Origin: an uncultured Chitinophagaceae bacterium
GTDB lineage: Bacteria > Bacteroidota > Bacteroidia > Chitinophagales > Chitinophagaceae
Direction of reading: 5' to 3'
Assembly: GCA_946479005.1 (NCBI GenBank)
Contig: CAMLEM010000070.1
Span: 1-7,778, forward strand
DNA length: 7,778 bases
Shown: in pieces, positions 1 through 6,034 of the stretch
How positions within the stretch are numbered: the first letter of the stretch is position 1
How the letters are laid out: every line of letters begins with the position of its first letter
Program-made: the position numbers and the translations under genes
The notes under the pieces: generated by a model
Seen by the model: the letters and a program-made list of their open reading frames with translations, nothing else
The model's database searches: none
What the model was told of the DNA's origin: nothing

Positions 1-510
1 CGCTATGATCACAATAGCTCCCAGGTCATCGATGATGGCGAGTGCCGTTAGAAAGATCTTCAGCGAAACAGGTACGTTCCTGCCAGCCAGCGATAGAATA
101 CCCAAAGCGAAAGCGATGTCGGTCCCCATAGGGATCCCAAACCCATTTTCGGTTGGAGTGCCCCGGTTCAGGCTGATATGGATCAAGGCAGGGATCAGCA
201 TACCACCCACGGCTGCAATGATGGGCAACATAGCTTTCTTCACCGTGGCCAGTTCACCCCGGTATAACTCACGTTCTATCTCCAGGCCCACCAGGAGAAA
301 AAAGATCGTCATCAATCCATCATTGATCCAATGTTCGATACTATGGTCCAATTCAAGACCGGCGAACGAGAGGTCGAGGTGCCGTTGCCAGAATTGCACA
401 TAGTTTCCCGGGCCCTGGAGATTGGCGACCAGGAGGGAAATGATGGTAAAAAGGATAAGAATGAATCCGCCGGCACGCTCACTTTTGAAAAAGGATTTGA
501 ATAAATCCAT
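1..510 (-). CDS. nhaA: Na+/H+ antiporter NhaA, N-terminal 170 residues (partial)
   Basis: The frame is open from the ATG at 508-510 to the left edge without a stop and gives 170 residues, so the C-terminal half of the protein (E. coli NhaA is 388 residues) lies outside the window. NhaA is an inner-membrane antiporter that exports Na+ or Li+ in exchange for protons and helps control pH and sodium. Visible family signatures are WINDGLMTIFFLLVGLEIER (61-80), the segment GTDIAFALGILSL (129-141) and TALAIIDDLGA (155-165). D131, D161 and D162 align with E. coli D133, D163 and D164, the transport-site aspartates. The residue offset from E. coli is only two, which supports this start; an in-frame TGA lies 19 codons upstream with no ATG between. 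No clear Shine-Dalgarno is seen, as is common in Bacteroidota. It lies 70 bases downstream of the beta-barrel gene on the same strand; cotranscription is possible but unproven. Confidence 0.96.
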   Translation of the reverse strand, partial: MDLFKSFFKSERAGGFILILFTIISLLVANLQGPGNYVQFWQRHLDLSFAGLELDHSIEHWINDGLMTIFFLLVGLEIERELYRGELATVKKAMLPIIAAVGGMLIPALIHISLNRGTPTENGFGIPMGTDIAFALGILSLAGRNVPVSLKIFLTALAIIDDLGAIVIIA

Positions 511-580
511 AGGCTGGAACAGTGAATAGTTAACAGGGATAATAAGGGTGAAAGGTACAATTCATTCCCGGGGATGATCA

Positions 581-1840
581 TCATTTCCCGAACCGGTAAA
601 AGATCTGCACCGTGGCTGGCTTGCTTCTTTCCGCCCGCGATACGGAATAGAAAGTTCCGGTGAGCGCGAGACTGGTTGCCAGTTCAAAACGGTCCAGGAA
701 GAGCAGGCCGAATCTAAGACTTGCCTGTCCCCAGTTTTTTTCGAACCCGGGGTAATCTTTTCTTATAGTTGTGGAACCCGTTAATCGATTTACGGATGTG
801 AAAGTGGTTTCTGTAGTGGAGAAATTATAACGGTATCCGATTCCCAGGTAGGCAGAAACCTTTTTCCCTCTTGAAATTACCATATTCAAGGAAGCTGCCG
901 GGCCGATGTTGGTCTGCCTGAGGGCATAACTGTTATCACTGCCCTGGCCAACCCCGGTTTCAGACTTATAGAATCCCGATCCGGTACCTGAGAAGGCGCT
1001 GGCAATGAGTTCAGCCCTGACAAAAATGGTCCTCGATCGGGAGGGATAAATATCTACCCCGGCGGAAACAATATAATTGGTGGTCAGATTGAAAACGATC
1101 GCTTCCAATTCAGGATAAAATCCACCGGTAAACTGCAGCTGGCCAAAAGTGGCACCACCCCCGGCAAAAAACCGAACCTCCGTTTTTTCGTTCACCTGGT
1201 CATCGGCGAGGAAGGCCGGCGCTTCCCCGTCTAGCGATGTGATAAACCGGGTCAGCTCAACCCCCTGGTATCGAAGTTTTTCGATCCTCATTGCCTTCTC
1301 GGCAGAATCTGGCCGCCCTGTAAGCAGGGTCCTTAATTGTTCGTGAAACTGATTCGTGGTAATGATGCTCGTTGTCACCTCATCATAATGCAGGATGTAC
1401 CTGAGCTCCACGGCGCTACCCGGCTCTTTTTCTATGAAATAATGTGATTTGAAATTCTGGACCTCGTAGAGATCCACTGTTTTTCCATCTGCCAGGAGAC
1501 GGAGAAAATGTTTTCCCACCAAAATCGAATCCCGAATTTTTTTGTGGAGCTGTGTAATTTCCACAGGATTCATATCCATTATCACGGTCCTGGTCCTGTA
1601 GTGATCAAATCCATCAATTCCAAACCCTTCGATCATATCCACATCATACTGGCCTTCCGTTCCATTCGCCCTGAATTGGATCCTTTTCGGATTGGAATCC
1701 CATTTACGGTAATCTACTTCGCCGCGGATGGTATCACCTTCTTTAATGATATATCCCGGGTAAAATTTTTGAGCTTCGAGCGCTTGGGTACTCAGGCAAA
1801 ACACCAGGAGAAAAAATAATAACAGTTTTGATTTTGGCAT
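581..1840 (-). CDS. Exported protein with unknown N-terminal domain and C-terminal outer-membrane beta-barrel
   Basis: The protein has 419 residues. A signal peptide covers about 1-23 (KSK, then LLLFFLLVFCLSTQ, cleavage near ALEAQ). Residues 24-215 form a mixed alpha/beta region opening with FYPGYIIKEGDTIRGEV, a 'GYI...GDTI.GEV' pattern that I associate with secreted Bacteroidota proteins of unknown function. From about 220 to the end the sequence alternates hydrophobic and polar residues with Gly and aromatic girdle positions (VRFFAGGGATFGQLQF, AYLGIGYRYNF, ASLRFGLLFLDRFEL) and ends VQIFYRFGK, as expected of an outer-membrane barrel of roughly eight to ten strands. I chose the ATG at 1838-1840 because the signal peptide begins there. 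Longer in-frame starts (up to 1951) would add a charged non-signal extension and overlap the upstream DUF4342 gene. It lies 22 bases after that gene, which suggests one transcript. Precise role unknown; it is not a TonB-dependent receptor (too short, no plug domain seen). Confidence 0.88.
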   Translation of the reverse strand: MPKSKLLLFFLLVFCLSTQALEAQKFYPGYIIKEGDTIRGEVDYRKWDSNPKRIQFRANGTEGQYDVDMIEGFGIDGFDHYRTRTVIMDMNPVEITQLHKKIRDSILVGKHFLRLLADGKTVDLYEVQNFKSHYFIEKEPGSAVELRYILHYDEVTTSIITTNQFHEQLRTLLTGRPDSAEKAMRIEKLRYQGVELTRFITSLDGEAPAFLADDQVNEKTEVRFFAGGGATFGQLQFTGGFYPELEAIVFNLTTNYIVSAGVDIYPSRSRTIFVRAELIASAFSGTGSGFYKSETGVGQGSDNSYALRQTNIGPAASLNMVISRGKKVSAYLGIGYRYNFSTTETTFTSVNRLTGSTTIRKDYPGFEKNWGQASLRFGLLFLDRFELATSLALTGTFYSVSRAERSKPATVQIFYRFGK

Positions 1841-1862
1841 TCGGGAAGTTTCGGCCAAAGTA

Positions 1863-2129
1863 TCATTTTTCCCCATCATTCTCAATATCCACCTCCCTCT
1901 CCACGGTGATCTCGCATTCACCGATAACGGCAGCCAGCGCCCCGACGGCAACGAGAATGGGCGCGAATACAGCTCCCACTACGCCAAGAGTGAGAGGGAA
2001 ACTCATTATTTCCTTCCCGTTCCTGTCGTTGATCGTGATCTTGCGGATATTGCCTTCATTGATGAGCTCTTTCACTTTCTTGAGGAGCTTTTCCCCTTCG
2101 ATCTTTATTTTTTCTGTTGTTATGGGCAT
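1863..2129 (-). CDS. DUF4342 family small membrane protein
   Basis: The protein has 88 residues. Residues 5-40 match the typical DUF4342 opening (EKIKIEGEKLLKKVKELINE, then a short strand, KITINDRNGKEI). A Gly/Ala/Val-rich hydrophobic segment follows at about 44-70 (FPLTLGVVGAVFAPILVAVG), then an acidic tail with ITVERE. The family is widespread and of unknown function; some relatives carry an N-terminal ubiquitin-associated-like helix bundle, absent here. A longer frame begins at 2198, but that extension would be translated through the terminator hairpin of the preceding OmpA gene and upstream of the predicted promoter, so I use the ATG at 2127-2129. A good Bacteroidota-type promoter ends about 13 bases before this start, implying a very short leader. 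The beta-barrel gene follows after 22 bases and is probably cotranscribed. Membrane insertion is inferred from the single hydrophobic segment. Confidence 0.88.
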   Translation of the reverse strand: MPITTEKIKIEGEKLLKKVKELINEGNIRKITINDRNGKEIMSFPLTLGVVGAVFAPILVAVGALAAVIGECEITVEREVDIENDGEK

Positions 2130-2142
2130 AAAATTGTTTTGC

Positions 2143-2172
2143 CAAAGGTAGGAAACAAAAGAGGCCGTCAAA
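2143..2172 (-). promoter_or_regulatory. Predicted Bacteroidota-type promoter for the DUF4342 gene
   Basis: On the minus strand TTTG (2172-2169) is followed after 18 bases by TACCTTTG (2150-2143), an exact match to the Bacteroidota TAnnTTTG -7 element with a spacing in the known range. Transcription would begin near 2136, only about seven bases before the ATG at 2129. The -33 TTTG lies in the loop and 3' arm of the ompA terminator hairpin, so terminator and promoter overlap. This is a pattern match only; the start site has not been mapped. Confidence 0.5.
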
Positions 2173-2186
2173 TGACGACCTCTCTT
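2157..2186 (-). terminator. Rho-independent terminator of the OmpA-family gene
   Basis: Eighteen bases after the stop codon at 2205, the minus strand forms an inverted repeat of 14 pairs (arms 2186-2173 and 2170-2157, two G-T wobbles). The core reads GAGGTCGTCA / TGACGGCCTC, and the 3' arm ends in TTTT followed by GTTT. The inner pairs must open to leave a real loop of about four bases. Position, stem strength and U-rich end fit an intrinsic terminator for transcripts coming from the OmpA-family gene. Confidence 0.8.
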
Positions 2187-2204
2187 TTCTAAGATCATAA
2201 TTAC

Positions 2205-3581
2205 TTAATCTCCATAATTCGGCCTGATCTCGATACGCGTGTTACGGGTACGTCCGGCTGCTGTCGCATTGTCAGCAATCGGCATGGAACCACCGTGACC
2301 CTTTGTATCGATCCTGTCTTCATCAATGCCTTTGCTTACCAGGTAAGCTTCCACTGCCTTCGCGCGATCTTCTGAAAGCTCTTCCAGGTCTTCCTCATCA
2401 CCTACATTGCTTGTATGAGCTTCGATCAGGATATTCATATCCGGGTTCTCATTCAGCAATGTTACCAGGCGATCCAGCTGTGCTTTGGAAGGATTGGTAA
2501 GCGTTGCATTGCCAGAACCGAAATTGATGGAAGGTGCGATCGTACCCAGCGACTTGGTCACATTGGCCGGCACATCAGGACAACCATTGTTTGCCGTTGT
2601 TCCGGCGATATCCGGGCAGCGGTCGTTGTCATCCATTATTCCATCATTGTCGCGATCGGTAGCGGGGCAACCATTCCTGTCGGCTGGACCGACTTCATTG
2701 GGGCAGCGATCAAGCTCATCATTGATGCCGTCGCCATCCGTATCGGGAACCGGGCATCCGTTGTACTTGGAAGTACCGGCTTCATTCGGACATTTGTCCA
2801 ACTCGTCATTGATGCCATCTCCATCCGTGTCGGGTACGGGGCAGCCATCATATTTGGCTACACCTGCCACATCAGGGCATTTGTCGAGCTGGTCGTTCAC
2901 TCCATCTCCATCCCTGTCGGGAACGGGGATATCAGTGGCCTGCAGAACCGGCTCTACCTTGCCACCAAACAATCTCAGCTTCAAACCGAGCTGTATGTTT
3001 GAATTTTTCCACTCCATTTCGGAGTTATGGTTGGCTCTTTCATCCAGGTCGCTTAAGCCGTGGATGTAACGTCCAAAGATGCTCACCCTTGAACGGGGGA
3101 ATAATTCCAGGCCCGCAGAAAGAGAAATGGAAGTTTTGTTGAAATCGTCCTCTACGGCGATATTGTCTTCATCGTCAACAGAGGAAAGGAAATCGAACTG
3201 TGGCCCAAGTGTAATGGCCAGCGCATTCACCGGGTGTATCTTCAGAAGCACCGGCAGTGAAATGTAGCTGATCTTTCCATCACTCAGTAAAAGGGGCGTA
3301 ACGGTACTGTTTGTAAGGTACCGGTAGGAACTGTACATCAGTTGCGGTTCAATGGAAACGCTGGAACCGATGGGGAAGTTCACCCAGGCGCCGGCAGACC
3401 AGCCGGTCTTTCTTTCAAACTCCACATTATCGGGATTGTCACCCTTGATGCCAAATTTTGTGAGGTTTACGGCACCCAGCAAGCCACCCGACACGGTGTA
3501 GCGCTCAGTGTTTTCTGTATCCTGCGCGATAACTCCACCGATCAGAGAGCAGGATAGAAGAAATAAAAATGCACGTTTCAT
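2205..3581 (-). CDS. OmpA-family outer-membrane protein: PorT-like barrel, four TSP type 3 repeats, OmpA C-terminal domain
   Basis: The protein has 458 residues. The signal peptide is 1-20 (MKRAFLFLLSCSLIGGVIAQ). Residues about 28-206 form a PorT/outer-membrane beta-barrel domain (for example GWSAGAWVNFPIGSSVSIEP, YISLPVLLKIHP, LAITLGPQFDF). Residues 221-336 hold four 29-residue thrombospondin type 3-like units of the form DxDGDGxNDxxDxCP...GCP, rich in Asp and expected to bind Ca2+ and act as a rigid linker. Residues about 345-458 are an OmpA C-terminal domain with LSEDRAKAVEAYLVSKGI (402-419) and the GRTRNTRIEIRP end (443-454), normally used to grip peptidoglycan in the periplasm. One key position is altered: the usual 'GHTD' reads AHTS (388-391). 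The ATG at 3579-3581 is chosen because it starts the signal peptide and follows an A-rich leader (eight A's). A longer frame from 3644 adds a non-signal stretch. The gene is monocistronic by its terminator and divergent from the 720-residue gene. Confidence 0.95.
   Translation of the reverse strand: MKRAFLFLLSCSLIGGVIAQDTENTERYTVSGGLLGAVNLTKFGIKGDNPDNVEFERKTGWSAGAWVNFPIGSSVSIEPQLMYSSYRYLTNSTVTPLLLSDGKISYISLPVLLKIHPVNALAITLGPQFDFLSSVDDEDNIAVEDDFNKTSISLSAGLELFPRSRVSIFGRYIHGLSDLDERANHNSEMEWKNSNIQLGLKLRLFGGKVEPVLQATDIPVPDRDGDGVNDQLDKCPDVAGVAKYDGCPVPDTDGDGINDELDKCPNEAGTSKYNGCPVPDTDGDGINDELDRCPNEVGPADRNGCPATDRDNDGIMDDNDRCPDIAGTTANNGCPDVPANVTKSLGTIAPSINFGSGNATLTNPSKAQLDRLVTLLNENPDMNILIEAHTSNVGDEEDLEELSEDRAKAVEAYLVSKGIDEDRIDTKGHGGSMPIADNATAAGRTRNTRIEIRPNYGD
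2574..2921 (-). repeat. Four tandem 87-bp units encoding TSP type 3 Ca2+-binding-type repeats
   Basis: Units encode residues 221-249, 250-278, 279-307 and 308-336 of the OmpA-family protein, each exactly 29 codons. Units 2 and 3 share the peptide PDTDGDGINDELD exactly, but the underlying DNA differs at several synonymous sites (for example gatgccgtcgccatccgta against gatgccatctccatccgtg on the plus strand). They are therefore old repeats held by protein selection rather than a recent DNA expansion. Unit 4 is the most diverged (TDRDNDGIMDDNDRCP). Confidence 0.9.
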
Positions 3582-3820
3582 AAGTTGATTTTTTTTGTGA
3601 TTAATAGATGCATACGAAATCACCAGTATCCCTGGCACCTGCAATCGTATTCACACCTGTTTTCATAGTACGTTGATAATTCAAATGCTAACCCGTTAAG
3701 GTTTTCAAAATTTATACCAATGGAAGATTCGTACTGTATAAGAAATTCCCCATTGGCATCCCACTTTTTTGCAAGTGCGTGATTTGATGTTTCTGGCACG
3801 TTTTTAAAACATAATGCCGT
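3582..3820. promoter_or_regulatory. Divergent intergenic region between the OmpA-family gene and the 720-residue gene
   Basis: This 239-base, AT-rich stretch must hold promoters for both divergent genes. An A-rich tract sits just before the OmpA-family start on the minus strand. Neither strand has an exact TAnnTTTG element. The nearest candidates are TTAGCATTTG on the minus strand (about 3683-3692, one base too long) and GTGATTTG on the plus strand (about 3779-3786, two mismatches). TGGCAC occurs twice, but without a correctly spaced GC partner for sigma-54. No small gene is evident. Confidence 0.5.
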
Positions 3821-5983
3821 ATGATGAATCTTACGGTGATTGACTATCGTTTTTGCATAAGAAAAATCTTTTATCTCTTTCTTTTGACTGCTGTGATGCT
3901 TCCACTGCAGGTTTTTCCCCAGCAGGAATTTTCATTGATTGATAATCTTCGGTTGGAACAACAGCGGTTCATTAAGAACTTAAAAAATACCCGGGTTGAC
4001 AGTTCCATTGTTCATCCCATTGCCCGTTCTGTTGATCGGGAAATGAATGAATTGTACAATGCAGTGTGGAAGGATCACAACCTGGAGGAAGCGGAAAAGG
4101 AAAAAGCTTTACGGTCGGCGATCTTTTTTATGACCGAACTGGGAAGGAACCTGCAGCATCAGAAATTCGACCTGTATAGTGTACCGGCTGCGCTGGAAGC
4201 ATATAAATCCGTGCTCTCCTCCCTGGTACACGGCCGGGTCCCGTCGGAACAGTTCAATAAGCTTGATCGCAGGATCACCCCTTTGCTGGCGACGGCTTTT
4301 ACTCAATATGAGGAATATAAATATCTCGATGACCTCGCCACTTACCGGCGGGTAGCTTCATCACCTGATTTTATTTTCAGGTTCCTGGAATCCAGGCCAA
4401 ATTTCCGCTTCAGGGACTCGCTGTTTGTGGTAGCGGCCATGCACAACCCGATGAAGATGATCAACTACATCAACAAAAGGAAAGGAGTGGCCCCAAAGAT
4501 CCTTGTTTCTCCCAGTCCTTACATACAGGAAATCGTTGCCCTTTCTGAGGAAAAGAATGTATCCGAGCTGCTGCCCTTCCTCCGGCAGATCCATAACAAT
4601 GAAATGAAGATCACCGATATCCTGGATGCAAGAACCAAGACAACTGAGTATTTCCAGATGTTGGTGAATACACTACACCGTGCCGTGAAAAAGGGAGACC
4701 TTTCCCCGAGATACCAGGCCCTGCTGCGCACGGGCATCCGCCAGAAGGCACTTGCCTTTTATGTGAACCTGGTGAATGCGCTGCACGATTCGCAGGATGC
4801 CATACGATTCGCATCGGTAAAAGGATTGCGTGCCATCGACCTGTACTATATCATCACCAGTTGCGGGGAAGATCTCTACACTTCCAGCTATCTCGGGCTG
4901 TACAAAAGATTGAAACAGCAAATGCCCGCGGATTCAGCGGATTCCATTTTTGAACTGGTGGGCTTCGATAATTTTCACGTCTTTATGAGGCTGGCGGCGA
5001 ATTACGGTGTATTGTCGGATTTTCTTTCCGTGCTGCCTGCCGATCACGCCGCGCAGCTCCTGCACAGGTACATCTCCGCGATCGGGCAGGATACGGAATC
5101 GGGGGTGGAAATGGCGATGGATATTGCGGACTCATTTGGCGCGTTGGCGGATTCGCCGGAATTACTTGCCATCGCGGAAAAGGAGCTTCAGCTGAATCTC
5201 GACCGGGTCCGTCGTTCCGGTTCTTACCTCGGGATGCGTCTTTACGGGATCCTCGCCCAGGTGTTCCAGCTTGTTAAGCAGGACGGGAACCTGGAAAAAT
5301 TATGGGTAAAGCTGGGAAATTATGACCTCCTGAAAAGAAAGGACCTCTTCAACAGGAATGACGAGATCGTGGAACTTGTTTTGTTCTATGGGGATGAAGA
5401 CGGGGTAGCCTCTTTTAAGAATTTCCAGAAATTATATTCGGATGGAAGTAAGTGGAAGGTCACGCGAACACCTAACTGGATCAATGTGCGGTCCGTTTCT
5501 GAACAACCCGTAAGCATTTATGCGAATCTTCCGCTTGGGATCGAGGAGGGACTGGATCTGCTGGCGCAGGACAGCCTTATGATGCACCTTGCCGCCAATG
5601 GCCTGGAGCCCTCGATATTGGTACACCGGGGACATAGTTATCACCTGGAAAAAACCCTGAACCGGCTTTCGCCTTCCGTAAAGCTGGCTATACTTGGATC
5701 CTGTGGCGGATATAATAAATCCATCAGCATCGCCACCATCAATCCCGATGTACACGTGATCGGCTCCAAGAAGACCGGCTCGAAATCCATCAATGATCCG
5801 CTGATTGATGAGATCAATGAAACCCTGGTAAGCAGGCAGGACCTTTCCTGGCCCGAGATCTGGGACCGGCTGAGGAAACGGTTCAGCCGTGACCAGGCTT
5901 CCCTCGGATTGTTCAATGAATATTTCCCACCCAGCACCAATGTGGGGTTATTTGTTTTGAAATTATTTCGGCAGGAGGGCTAA
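3821..5983 (+). CDS. Exported helical protein with C-terminal caspase/CHAT-like putative cysteine-peptidase domain
   Basis: The protein has 720 residues and I do not recognise a named family. The N-terminus has basic residues (R10, R14, K15) and a hydrophobic core at 16-31 (IFYLFLLTAVMLPLQV), with likely cleavage near 33-35, so it should enter the periplasm or be secreted. Residues about 36-515 are predicted mostly alpha-helical (amphipathic stretches rich in Leu, Glu and Lys, no clear fixed repeat) and may be a helical scaffold. From about 516 there are alternating strands and helices: IVELVLFYGDEDG, then PVSIYANLPLG (563-573), PSILVHRGHSYH (597-608), VKLAILGSCGGY (620-631) and VHVIGSKKTG. 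Strand-HxGH followed by strand-GSC resembles the His/Cys dyad of clan CD peptidases; H605 (or H602) and C628 are the candidates. This function is inferred, not established. ATG at 3821 or 3824 are equivalent. Divergent from the OmpA-family gene; stop TAA abuts a bidirectional terminator. Confidence 0.85.
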   Translation: MMNLTVIDYRFCIRKIFYLFLLTAVMLPLQVFPQQEFSLIDNLRLEQQRFIKNLKNTRVDSSIVHPIARSVDREMNELYNAVWKDHNLEEAEKEKALRSAIFFMTELGRNLQHQKFDLYSVPAALEAYKSVLSSLVHGRVPSEQFNKLDRRITPLLATAFTQYEEYKYLDDLATYRRVASSPDFIFRFLESRPNFRFRDSLFVVAAMHNPMKMINYINKRKGVAPKILVSPSPYIQEIVALSEEKNVSELLPFLRQIHNNEMKITDILDARTKTTEYFQMLVNTLHRAVKKGDLSPRYQALLRTGIRQKALAFYVNLVNALHDSQDAIRFASVKGLRAIDLYYIITSCGEDLYTSSYLGLYKRLKQQMPADSADSIFELVGFDNFHVFMRLAANYGVLSDFLSVLPADHAAQLLHRYISAIGQDTESGVEMAMDIADSFGALADSPELLAIAEKELQLNLDRVRRSGSYLGMRLYGILAQVFQLVKQDGNLEKLWVKLGNYDLLKRKDLFNRNDEIVELVLFYGDEDGVASFKNFQKLYSDGSKWKVTRTPNWINVRSVSEQPVSIYANLPLGIEEGLDLLAQDSLMMHLAANGLEPSILVHRGHSYHLEKTLNRLSPSVKLAILGSCGGYNKSISIATINPDVHVIGSKKTGSKSINDPLIDEINETLVSRQDLSWPEIWDRLRKRFSRDQASLGLFNEYFPPSTNVGLFVLKLFRQEG

Positions 5984-6012
5984 AAAAAAGACCGGAACTT
6001 TGTTCCGGTCTT
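5982..6012. terminator. Shared convergent (bidirectional) intrinsic terminator
   Basis: A perfect 11-bp stem, AAGACCGGAAC (5988-5998) and GTTCCGGTCTT (6002-6012) with a TTT loop, lies between the converging 720-residue gene and lipoprotein gene. On the minus strand it is followed by eight T's, giving a textbook terminator for the lipoprotein transcript. On the plus strand the stem begins five bases after the stop codon, but the following sequence (TTCGAATATTCTTT) is a weaker U-tract, so termination in that direction is less certain. Confidence 0.88.
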
Positions 6013-6034
6013 CGAATATTCTTTAAGGGAGGAA

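Noticed and set aside
570..583. Palindrome GATGATCATC near the end of the beta-barrel gene
   Set aside because: It is only ten bases, without a U-tract or promoter context, and overlaps the stop codon; probably chance.
312..584. Minus-strand open frame of 90 codons beginning at 584
   Set aside because: It overlaps the convincing nhaA frame, has no family features, and its apparent length comes from the nhaA codons read in another frame.
1841..1951. Longer start for the beta-barrel protein
   Set aside because: It would place an Arg/Trp-rich extension before an otherwise perfect signal peptide and overlap the DUF4342 gene by 89 bases.
2130..2198. Longer start for the DUF4342 protein at 2198
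   Set aside because: The extra 23 codons pass through the upstream terminator hairpin and the predicted promoter, and do not resemble the family.
2574..2921. CRISPR-like array
   Set aside because: The repeats are contiguous 87-base coding units in frame with no spacers.
2415..3069. Two overlapping plus-strand open frames of about 195 codons each
   Set aside because: They lie antisense to the TSP type 3 repeats and OmpA domain; their repetitive residue pattern is just the reverse complement of the tandem repeats.
3675..3720. Possible promoter of the OmpA-family gene with TTAGCATTTG as the -7 element
   Set aside because: It has one base too many between TA and TTTG and a short gap to the nearest upstream TTTG; too weak to list as a promoter.
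3788..3808. Possible sigma-54 promoter (CTGGCACG) before the 720-residue gene
   Set aside because: The required GC about ten bases after the GG is absent (the sequence reads TTTTTAAAA), so the -12 element is missing.
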